Positions 53,294 through 64,000 of a stretch of 64,000 nucleotides of DNA are shown here, piece after piece (the first letter of the stretch is position 1; each line of letters begins with the position of its first letter). The position numbers were made by a program, and so were the translations under genes. The notes beneath the pieces are model-generated. The model had not been told where the DNA came from. It saw nothing but the letters and a program-made list of their open reading frames with translations, and ran no database searches. This stretch comes from Terriglobales bacterium (GTDB lineage: Bacteria > Acidobacteriota > Terriglobia > Terriglobales > Acidobacteriaceae): positions 62,001 through 126,000 of the forward strand of contig DATMXP010000013.1 in assembly GCA_035561515.1 (NCBI GenBank). Reading direction: 5' to 3'.

Positions 53294-53309
53294 GTGACAT
53301 TTGTCATAT
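53294..53309. promoter_or_regulatory. Crp/Fnr-like palindrome, site B, before narC
   Basis: GTGACATTTGTCATAT is a palindrome TGACA-TT-TGTCA with flanks shared with site A. It lies 100 bases before the narC start. A -10-like TAAATG or TGCTAT follows at 53331-53340, which puts the site near -42 to -46, the class II activator position. Confidence 0.6.
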
Positions 53310-53408
53310 GCAAAGGCCCCAAGAAATTGATAAATGCTATTCCACACTGGCCGGGCCTCATTCGCACATGGAATATCGTATCGCGATATAGAGACACGGG
53401 AGGTTCGG

Positions 53409-54286
53409 GTGAACCCTGAATTCCGCACTGAATTACTGGATCGGCAGAGTAGAACGAACGTTCGATCAATCATCATTTGCGTGCAGCTCGTTGTCCTTGC
53501 TCTTTGTGCTGCCGCGCCCGCGCAATCACCCGCCGATTCCTTCCGTCAAAGCTGTGCCAGTTGCCACACGATTGGCGGCGGCCGCCTGGTCGGTCCCGAT
53601 CTCAAGAACGTCACTCAACGGAAAGACCGCGCATGGCTGACACAGTTCGTGCAAGGACCTAAGGCGGTAATCGATTCGGGCGACCCGTATGCGGTGCAAC
53701 TTCAAAAGGACGCTCAAGGCGTCGTGATGCCCACGTTGGGCCTTGACGCTGCTCGAGTACAAGCGCTGCTTGCCCTGATTGAAGCGGAGTCGAAGCTGCC
53801 AAAATCACAATTTGCCGGAACGCAGATCAGTGATCGTCCGTTTACGTCACGTGACATTGAAACTGGCCGAGCCATTTTCACCGGGACCCAAGCGCTGCGC
53901 AACGGCGGGCCCGCCTGCATTTCCTGCCACACCGTCCGTGGTCTTGGCGGCCTAAGTGGTGGAAGGCTGGGGCCTGACTTGACGTTGGTTTACGAGCGCC
54001 TGCAAGGACGGAAGGGATTGGGTGCATGGATGACGAACCCGGCAAGTCCGACGATGACTCCGACCTTCAAGAAAACTCCGCTGCACGGCGATGACATTCT
54101 TCCACTGCTGGCCTATTTCGAATCCACTGCAAAGAACGGCGGCAGCGACGACACGACCGCGCGTCTGAACTTTCTGCTGATCGGAATGGGAGCCACTGTG
54201 ATCGGATTGGTCGTCCTTGATGGGGTATGGAAGAAACGATTTCGCGGCGTGCGCCGCCAATTGGTCAACAACTCAAGAGGTGACAA

Positions 54287-54290
<4 letters not shown>
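53409..54290 (+). CDS. narC: Dihaem cytochrome c of the nitrate reductase operon (NarC-like)
   Basis: A 293-residue exported protein. GTG 53409 follows GGGAGG and leads to a signal or anchor segment ([15 protein letters not shown]). Two CxxCH haem motifs follow (CASCH and CISCH), each in a class I cytochrome c domain. A C-terminal transmembrane helix ([19 protein letters not shown]) leaves a short basic tail. In Thermus thermophilus the nar operon likewise opens with narC for a periplasmic cytochrome c. Here it overlaps narG by 4 bases. It probably carries electrons between the quinol-oxidising part and other carriers. Confidence 0.88.
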
Positions 54291-57931
<3,641 letters not shown>

Positions 57932-57943
57932 GCCGAAGGGGAG

Positions 57944-59440
57944 ATGACGATGAATGTGCGTTCGCAGGTTTCGATGGTGTTCCATCTGGACAAGTGCATC
58001 GGGTGCCACACCTGTTCCATCGCTTGCAAAAATATTTGGACGGACCGTCGCGGGACGGAATACATGTGGTGGAACAACGTGGAAACAAAGCCCGGAACAG
58101 GCTATCCAACAGCATGGGAAGATCAAGGCAAGTACAAAGGCGGATGGGAAAAGAAAGGCGACGAGATCGGCCTCAAGTCGCAAAACAAAGGCGACGCACT
58201 TTTTAAGATCTTTCATAACCCGAACCAGCCCACCATGGACGACTATTACGAGCCGTGGACCTACGATTATCAGCACCTCTTCAACGCTCCGGAAGGTGCG
58301 GATCAGCCCACGGCTCGGCCTATCTCGATGGTTACGGGCGAGTACATCAATATCGAGGCTGGACCGAACTGGGATGATGACCTCGGCGGCTCCCCTGTTT
58401 ACGCCGAGAATGACCCGAACCTGGAGGCGTTGACACCCGAACAGCGCGAACAATTGTTCGCTACCGAGCGACTGGTGTTCTTCTACTTCCCGCGTATATG
58501 TAATCACTGTTTGAATCCGGCCTGTGTCGCGGCGTGTCCGTCGGGTGCCTTATATAAGCGCGGGGAAGACGGAATCGTTCTGATAGACCAGAAGCGCTGC
58601 CGCGGATGGCGTGCATGCGTAGCGGCTTGTCCCTACAAGAAGACTTACTTCAACTGGGCCACAGGCAAATCGGAGAAGTGCATCCTCTGTTTTCCACGCC
58701 TGGAAACCGGCCAGGCTCCTGCGTGTTTCCATTCGTGCGTCGGCCGCATTCGCTATCTGGGCGTCTTGCTTTACGACGCGGACCGCATCGAGGAAGTCGC
58801 GAAGCTTCCCGATGATCAACTGATTGAGGGACAGCGCTCGCTCATTCTGGATCCATTCGATCCGGAGGTGATCGCAGCCGCCCGCACCAGCGGAGTCCAC
58901 GATTCGGTTGTCGAATCGGCGCAAAAGTCGCCGGTGTATCAGTTCGTCAAGGTGTGGAAGATGGCGCTTCCTCCGCACCTGGAATATCGCACGCTTCCGA
59001 TGTTGTTCTATGTTCCTCCAATGTCGCCGGTGATGGCGAATAAGCAGAACGACGTTATCGACAACAACACGACTGAGTTCTTCCACGACATTGAAAGTTC
59101 TCGTGTGCCGATCGCTTACCTGGCCAGGTTGATGGGCTGCAATCAGGAAAGCAAGGTGCGCTATGCATTGCGCAAGCAGAAGGCGGTGCGGTGGTACAGG
59201 CGAGCGGTTACTGTCGGCGACATAAGTATGGAAACCGCGCAGCGCATGCTGGCGGAGGCCGACTGCTCGCCTTGCGAAGCAGAAGCAATCTACAAACTAA
59301 CATCGCTCTGCACATTCGACGACCGTTTCGTAATTCCGCCCATGCACCGTGAAGAAGCGCTGGAAATGATGAAGGACCCCTACGAACACAAGGCCAGCAC
59401 AGGCTTCGGATTTGTGGGTGCGCCGCAGAGGGGAATGTGA
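57944..59440 (+). CDS. narH: Nitrate reductase iron-sulfur beta subunit
   Basis: This 498-residue subunit passes electrons from NarI haems to NarG. Four Cys groups are present: KCIGCHTCSIACKN; ICNHCLNPACVAACP; RCRGWRACVAACPY, where Trp replaces a Cys as usual for the 3Fe-4S centre; and KCILCFPRLETG with later Cys. Order and spacing match NarH. It starts 12 bases after narG. Confidence 0.97.
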   Translation: MTMNVRSQVSMVFHLDKCIGCHTCSIACKNIWTDRRGTEYMWWNNVETKPGTGYPTAWEDQGKYKGGWEKKGDEIGLKSQNKGDALFKIFHNPNQPTMDDYYEPWTYDYQHLFNAPEGADQPTARPISMVTGEYINIEAGPNWDDDLGGSPVYAENDPNLEALTPEQREQLFATERLVFFYFPRICNHCLNPACVAACPSGALYKRGEDGIVLIDQKRCRGWRACVAACPYKKTYFNWATGKSEKCILCFPRLETGQAPACFHSCVGRIRYLGVLLYDADRIEEVAKLPDDQLIEGQRSLILDPFDPEVIAAARTSGVHDSVVESAQKSPVYQFVKVWKMALPPHLEYRTLPMLFYVPPMSPVMANKQNDVIDNNTTEFFHDIESSRVPIAYLARLMGCNQESKVRYALRKQKAVRWYRRAVTVGDISMETAQRMLAEADCSPCEAEAIYKLTSLCTFDDRFVIPPMHREEALEMMKDPYEHKASTGFGFVGAPQRGM

Positions 59441-60000
59441 TGCAGAAGCGTGCATACGGTTGCTTTGCGGCATTGCTCAGCTATCCACTGACAAAGGAAA
59501 TGCCTGATTTCGAGAGCATCATCGCAGCACTGCCGGGTGATTGCCATCTGCGCATTGCATCCTTCCGCGAAGTGATGGAGACACTTTCGGTCGAAGCACA
59601 GCAGGAACTCTTCACCCAGACGTTCGACCTCAATCCGGTGTGCTCGCTTGAGGTGGGCTGGCATCTGTTCGGGGAAAACTACGAGCGCGGGCTTCTCCTC
59701 GTTCGTTTACGTGAAGAATTGCGTGCTGCCGAGATCAGGGAAGAAGGGGAATTGCCCGATCACCTCACTTATACCCTTCGTCTTTTGCCGACGATGGAGG
59801 CGGGGCGCGCTGCCGATTTCGCCGGTGCCATCGTTTTACCTGCGCTGGTGAAGATGATCCAGGCTCTCCAGGGAAAGAACAATGTCTACGAGGACCTACT
59901 GACGTGCGTCGCCGTGATGCTGCGTAACGACTTTCCGGAGATTTCACTTCCGGAAACGAAGATTGAACTTCCTGTCCTGCCGGAGGAGGTCGCGCTATGA
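59440..60000 (+). CDS. narJ: Nitrate reductase assembly chaperone
   Basis: NarJ binds NarG and allows insertion of the molybdenum cofactor before membrane docking; it is not part of the final enzyme. At 186 residues it is all-helical, with the family pattern YGCFAALLSYP, then SLEVGWHLFGENYERG and LPDHLTYTLRLLP. ATG 59440 overlaps the narH stop (TGATG); a GTG directly before it is an alternative start. It overlaps narI by 4 bases. Confidence 0.93.
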   Translation: MQKRAYGCFAALLSYPLTKEMPDFESIIAALPGDCHLRIASFREVMETLSVEAQQELFTQTFDLNPVCSLEVGWHLFGENYERGLLLVRLREELRAAEIREEGELPDHLTYTLRLLPTMEAGRAADFAGAIVLPALVKMIQALQGKNNVYEDLLTCVAVMLRNDFPEISLPETKIELPVLPEEVAL

Positions 60001-60752
60001 CTACCACCGCCCTGCTCGATATGTTTTCGTTTGCTGTTCTGCCGTATGTGGCGATTTTCACGTTTCTGCTAGTCACGATAGAGCGATACCGTAAGGCACC
60101 ATTTACTTATTCCAGCTTATCGTCGCAGTTTTTGGAAAACGGGCAGCATTTCTGGGGTCTCGTTAGCTTCCACTATGGCATTCTCGCCCTGTTCGTCGGG
60201 CATCTGATCGGGTTCCTGCTGCCGAGGCAAGTGCTGTGGTGGAACAATCGTCCTGCCCGCCTTTACGTGCTCGAGATCAGCGCTCTGGTGTTTGGACTAA
60301 TGACGCTGATCGGGTTGTGCAGTGCTATCCACCGGCGCGTGTTCACGAGCAAAGCGCGTATTGTGACCAGCGTTGCCGATTGGGTGGTTCTGGGCCTACT
60401 CGTATTTCAAGCCGCACTGGGAATTTACATCTCGGTGTTTCACCCGTGGGGTTCGTCGTGGTTCGCCGCGTCGGCCTCTCCGTACATCTTCTCCATCTTC
60501 AAGTTCAACCCAGATACCACTTACCTTACGACTCTGCCTTGGACGGTCAAACAGCACATCACCAATGCTTGGCTGATTATCGCCCTATTCCCGTTTACGC
60601 GCCTAGTCCACGTAATCGTGGCGCCGTTCCCGTACCTGTGGCGCAAGCCGGAGTTAGTCCGGTGGTATGGAATTCGGCGAATCGCACCACTATGGAAACG
60701 CAATCTCCAAACCGGCGCAGTGGCAAAGGCGGCTTCGGTAACGAAGGGGTAG
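59997..60752 (+). CDS. narI: Nitrate reductase cytochrome b gamma subunit
   Basis: An inner-membrane di-haem cytochrome b of 251 residues that oxidises quinol. Five hydrophobic helices are seen. Candidate haem ligands are the His residues in SFHYGILALFVGHLIG near the N-terminal side, and in TVKQHITNAW and FTRLVHVIVAPFPYLWRKPE toward the end. ATG 59997 overlaps narJ (ATGA). Confidence 0.95.
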   Translation: MTTTALLDMFSFAVLPYVAIFTFLLVTIERYRKAPFTYSSLSSQFLENGQHFWGLVSFHYGILALFVGHLIGFLLPRQVLWWNNRPARLYVLEISALVFGLMTLIGLCSAIHRRVFTSKARIVTSVADWVVLGLLVFQAALGIYISVFHPWGSSWFAASASPYIFSIFKFNPDTTYLTTLPWTVKQHITNAWLIIALFPFTRLVHVIVAPFPYLWRKPELVRWYGIRRIAPLWKRNLQTGAVAKAASVTKG

Positions 60753-60755
60753 GCG

Positions 60756-61490
60756 ATGCTGAATGGGTTACTTAATGCGGCAGGCAGTCGGGTGGCGACG
60801 ATACTGCTCGTCGTTGGATTGGTGTTTGCGTTGCTTACAGCGGCACCGAATCTTGCGATGGTCCACCTTCCGGGGAATCAGCAAGGCTACGAGCCCGCGC
60901 AGCCGATTGCATTCTCGCATCGCCTCCATGCGGGCGAGCTGCAAGTGCAGTGCCTGTATTGTCACTCGGGTGCAGAACGCAGCCGACACGCAGGTATCCC
61001 GGCAGCCAGTACCTGCATGAATTGCCACCGCTTTGTTACGGCGACACGAGGCGCGGTTAGGGCCGAAGATGAGCTCGCCCAGCAGGAGAAACGCTCTCCC
61101 AGACGCATCGTCTCTCCGGAACTGAAGAAGCTGTACGACGCTCTTGCACTTGACGAAAAGCTCCAGCGCGATTACACCCGCCCGCTCCAACCCATCCGTT
61201 GGACGAAGGTCTATAACCTGCCCGACTTTGTGTACTTCGATCATCGACCGCACGTGAACGCCGGCGTGACGTGCCAGTCCTGTCACGGGTCGGTAGAAAC
61301 TATGGAACGCGTGCGCCAGTCAGGCGATCTGAGTATGGGCTGGTGCGTTAACTGCCACCGCGGTGTGAACGGCGCAGGTCTCGACGGGAAAGGGAACTTC
61401 ACTACCGCGCCTGCGCCGGCCTTCACGGGTGCAAAGCCGGTCACTCGCCGCGTATACGCTTCAACGGACTGCTCAACCTGTCATTACTGA
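60756..61490 (+). CDS. actA: Pentahaem cytochrome c, alternative complex III subunit ActA-like
   Basis: A 244-residue membrane-anchored protein with one N-terminal helix (VATILLVVGLVFALLTA). Five CxxCH motifs follow in order: CLYCH, CMNCH, CQSCH, CVNCH and CSTCH, the last at the C terminus. FSHRLHAGELQVQC and YFDHRPHVNAGVTCQSCHG are typical of ActA. Alternative complex III oxidises quinol and reduces periplasmic carriers. It follows narI after 3 bases and precedes the ActB gene by 8, so nitrate reductase and complex III genes appear to form one transcript. QrcA-like proteins are an alternative. Confidence 0.87.
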   Translation: MLNGLLNAAGSRVATILLVVGLVFALLTAAPNLAMVHLPGNQQGYEPAQPIAFSHRLHAGELQVQCLYCHSGAERSRHAGIPAASTCMNCHRFVTATRGAVRAEDELAQQEKRSPRRIVSPELKKLYDALALDEKLQRDYTRPLQPIRWTKVYNLPDFVYFDHRPHVNAGVTCQSCHGSVETMERVRQSGDLSMGWCVNCHRGVNGAGLDGKGNFTTAPAPAFTGAKPVTRRVYASTDCSTCHY

Positions 61491-61498
61491 GGGGTGCT

Positions 61499-64000
61499 GT
61501 GAACGGAAACGATAGATCTCGCTACTGGAAGGGCCCAGATAAATCGACTGTGCCTGGTGATGGCGAATTCGCCGAGGAACTCCCGCGTGGCACGTTCATG
61601 CTCAAGCGTCGCGACTTCCTGCATGTCGCCGGGTTTGCGGCAGCCGTGGCTGCAACCACGGGTTGCAGCCGTGCCCCCGTGCAGAACGCGATTCCGATGC
61701 TGGTACAGCCGGAGCAACTGGTTCCAGGTACTTCGCTGCACTACGCAACCACGTGCGGCGGCTGTTCAGCAGGTTGTGGCGTGCTTGCCAAGGTGCGCGA
61801 TGGCAGGCCGATCAAGCTGGAAGGTAACCCACAGCATCCGCTTTCCCGTGGAGGGCTGTGTGCAGTCGGACAAGCATCTTTACTTGGACTCTATGATTCG
61901 CAACGACTGAAGTCACCACTTCGCGATGGCAAGGAGGTCGCATGGGAGGCGCTTGATACCGAGGTAACCAGCGCGTTTTCGGATCTGCGGGCGAAGGGCG
62001 GATCGCTTCGCTTGCTGACGGGTTCCATTACAAGTCCCACAACGCGATCTGTCGTTGACCAGTTCCTCAATACGTTTCCGAACGCAAAACACGTTCAGTA
62101 CGATGCGGTCTCGTATTCGGCGATTCTCGATGCGCATGAGAGAACGCACAACATTCGTGCGGTCCCGCACTTCCATTTTGACCGGGCTGCAGTGATTGTG
62201 GCAGTCGACGCCGATTTCCTCGGCACGTGGCTTTCCCCCGTCGAATACACGGCCGCCTACCGTGAAGGCCGAAAACTGAATGGCGCAAGGTCTAGCTGTT
62301 CGTGGCACGTGCAGTTCGAATCACGTATGTCACTTACCGGCAGCAAAGCCGACGAACGTTACACGATTGGCCCCGCAGAGCGCAGCGAACTACTGCGGCA
62401 GATTGCGGATCGCATCGAGTCGCTCGCCAACGGCCGAACAGGTTTGCCAGCACGACAGTTGTCGGTTCCGCCAAGTGCCATCGAGAAAGTAGCCAGGAAG
62501 CTATGGGAAACCCGCGGACGTTCGATTGTTGTCAGCGGCTCCAACGATGTCGACGAACAGCTAGTCATCAACCGCCTGAACCACCTGCTTGGGAATTATG
62601 GGACTACCGTTGACCTAACCTCTCCCTCCTATCAGGCCGTCGGGAGCGATCAGGCGTTGTCCGCTCTGTTTGACGAATTGCAGCAGGGGAAAGTCGACGC
62701 ATTACTCGTGGCGGGAGTTAATCCGGTATTCGATCTGCCATTCGCAATCGACGCCATCAAGCATGTGCCGCTGGTTATCAGCTTCGCGCAGCGGATGGAT
62801 GAAACCTCGCTTCTCGCGAAGTACGTCGCCCCCGGACCTCACTTTCTCGAGACCTGGAGTGATGCTGAACCTGTTGCTGGCATCATTACGTCGAGCCAGC
62901 CGATGGTGCAACAATTCGGACAAACGCGAACGTTAGCGAAAACGCTGTCGAAATGGATGGGTACTTCCGCAAGCGATCAAGAAATAATGCGGCAGTATTG
63001 GAAGATGGCGTATTTCCCGCGTCAGAAGTACGCGGCGAGTTTCGATGCATTTTGGGATCGGAGCATCCAAGATGGCTTCTTCGAACTCGCACCGGCGCTG
63101 CGGAATGTTGCTGCGTTTCACGCAACACCCGTGGGAGTTGAGCAGAAGGCCGCGTCGCGCGAATCAGGTGCTTACTCGCTCGTCCTCTATCCGACGATGG
63201 CGATGCGCGGTGGTTCGGAAGCATACAATTCCTGGCTGCATGAATTGCCTGACCCGATCACAAAGGTGACCTGGGACAACTACGCCTGCGTGTCGCCGGC
63301 TACCGCCACGAAGATGGGATTAGCCGAGGGCGATGTTGTCAGGATCTCTTCCGGACAACTTTCGCTCGAACTTCCAACGTATATCCAACCGGGGCAGCAC
63401 AATGACGTAGTCGCGGTGCCACTTGGTTACGGCAGCGTCCTCAGCAAGCGCTTCGCAAATATCGGACCGCACTGGATCGACGCACTCCCCAGCGTTGGAA
63501 CTGATGGCTGCGTCGGAAAGAACGCGGCTGGATTCGTGGTGTTCGCCGGCACGCGTCGTTTCGAATTGCCTGTTCGGATCCAAAAAACCGGTAGCCGTCA
63601 GATTCTCGCTTCCACGCAATTGCATCACGAGCTTTCCGTTCCGGAGACCTTGGCGAAGCTTAATCCCGAGCCACGCCCAATAATCCAGGAAACCACGTTG
63701 GCGGCCTACAAGCAAAATCCAAATGCGGGAGTACATGAGCACGAGGAACGCGAGGATCTTTGGCCGGCTGACCATCCATACAAAGGACATCGTTGGGCTA
63801 TGGTCGTAGATCTCGAGGCATGCAGCGGTTGTTCTGCATGTGTGATCGCCTGCCAGGCCGAGAACAACATTCCCGTGGTCGGTAAGGACGAAATCCGCCG
63901 CAACCGCGAGATGCATTGGATGCGTATAGACCGGTACTACTCCAATCGTCCTGACGGCCGCGTGGATGTCGCTTTCCAGCCCGTTATGTGTCAGCAATGC
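61499..64000 (+). CDS. actB: Alternative complex III subunit ActB-like (3' partial)
   Basis: The frame is open to the window end, 834 codons so far. GTG 61499 follows GAGGGG. The N terminus has the family RYW segment, then a twin-arginine motif KRRDFLHVAGF and a lipobox-like TTGCS. The first part is a molybdopterin-oxidoreductase-like domain (CGGCSAGCGVL, then GLCAVGQASLLGLYD). In known ActB this part has lost the cofactor. From about residue 760 an iron-sulfur domain begins (DLEACSGCSACVIACQAEN, then VMCQQC at the edge). This fusion of B1 and B2 parts distinguishes ActB from Qrc subunits. actC and later subunits should follow beyond the window. Confidence 0.88.
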   Translation, partial: MNGNDRSRYWKGPDKSTVPGDGEFAEELPRGTFMLKRRDFLHVAGFAAAVAATTGCSRAPVQNAIPMLVQPEQLVPGTSLHYATTCGGCSAGCGVLAKVRDGRPIKLEGNPQHPLSRGGLCAVGQASLLGLYDSQRLKSPLRDGKEVAWEALDTEVTSAFSDLRAKGGSLRLLTGSITSPTTRSVVDQFLNTFPNAKHVQYDAVSYSAILDAHERTHNIRAVPHFHFDRAAVIVAVDADFLGTWLSPVEYTAAYREGRKLNGARSSCSWHVQFESRMSLTGSKADERYTIGPAERSELLRQIADRIESLANGRTGLPARQLSVPPSAIEKVARKLWETRGRSIVVSGSNDVDEQLVINRLNHLLGNYGTTVDLTSPSYQAVGSDQALSALFDELQQGKVDALLVAGVNPVFDLPFAIDAIKHVPLVISFAQRMDETSLLAKYVAPGPHFLETWSDAEPVAGIITSSQPMVQQFGQTRTLAKTLSKWMGTSASDQEIMRQYWKMAYFPRQKYAASFDAFWDRSIQDGFFELAPALRNVAAFHATPVGVEQKAASRESGAYSLVLYPTMAMRGGSEAYNSWLHELPDPITKVTWDNYACVSPATATKMGLAEGDVVRISSGQLSLELPTYIQPGQHNDVVAVPLGYGSVLSKRFANIGPHWIDALPSVGTDGCVGKNAAGFVVFAGTRRFELPVRIQKTGSRQILASTQLHHELSVPETLAKLNPEPRPIIQETTLAAYKQNPNAGVHEHEEREDLWPADHPYKGHRWAMVVDLEACSGCSACVIACQAENNIPVVGKDEIRRNREMHWMRIDRYYSNRPDGRVDVAFQPVMCQQC

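Noticed and set aside
52935..53300. 121-residue minus-strand open frame opposite the zinc-ribbon gene
   Set aside because: The plus strand has two CxxC knuckles and a perfect Shine-Dalgarno; the minus frame is its shadow.

Overview
The window looks like a piece of an Acidobacteriota chromosome (Terriglobia-like). The grounds are an Oar-type TonB-dependent receptor with an N-terminal carboxypeptidase-regulatory domain, two PEP-CTERM proteins, a secreted RHS-repeat protein, many exported glycosidases, and several small cysteine-rich proteins of a kind I associate with that phylum. This is inference from gene content; no rRNA or other marker gene is present.

Region 1 (about 0.9-28.5 kb) is a large carbohydrate-use locus. 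It encodes a DUF4861-GH88 unsaturated uronyl hydrolase, a PL8 lyase, three GH59 galactosidase-like enzymes, galactokinase, the TonB receptor, a GH30 endo-beta-1,6-galactanase-like enzyme, a LacI-family regulator, a Tat-exported GH2 enzyme, a DUF5107-TPR protein, an MFS sugar porter and an SGNH esterase. Six near-identical 16-bp palindromes (type GCGGTAACGTACACGC) stand in front of the transcription units, including the regulator itself, which ties the locus into one candidate LacI regulon. The logic suggests attack on a galactan carrying uronic acids (for example type II arabinogalactan side chains). Receptor and exported enzymes act outside the cytoplasm, and the porter plus galactokinase act inside. 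The third GH59 gene carries an apparent one-base frameshift in its C-terminal binding domain.

Region 2 (28.5-33.3 kb) holds an unassigned six-hairpin glycosidase-like protein, a PEP-CTERM protein with a possible sigma-54 promoter, and very small genes. One of the latter may be a selenoprotein: an in-frame TGA is followed by a hairpin with GGT in its loop.

Region 3 (33.4-40.5 kb) is a tight nucleoside salvage operon (cdd, pyrimidine phosphorylase, nupC, punA, udk). It is followed by two minus-strand exported proteins and larE.

Region 4 (40.6-48.9 kb) looks like an island next to tRNA-Cys. It carries a PD-(D/E)XK protein, an exported protein, a 1504-residue RHS protein with a short variable tail, a small membrane protein, a frameshifted zinc-binding gene and a truncated tyrosine recombinase at the far end.

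Region 5 (48.97-64 kb) encodes a TehA/Mae1-type permease, a membrane-anchored LuxR-type regulator, a DUF2231-like membrane protein, a second PEP-CTERM protein, a carboxymuconolactone decarboxylase-like protein and a zinc-ribbon protein. These lead into an anaerobic respiration operon: narC-narG-narH-narJ-narI, followed after 3 bases by the first genes of an alternative complex III (actA, actB; actB runs off the end). Two matching palindromes (GTGACATWWGTCATAT) precede the zinc-ribbon gene and narC and are probably sites for one Crp/Fnr-like regulator.
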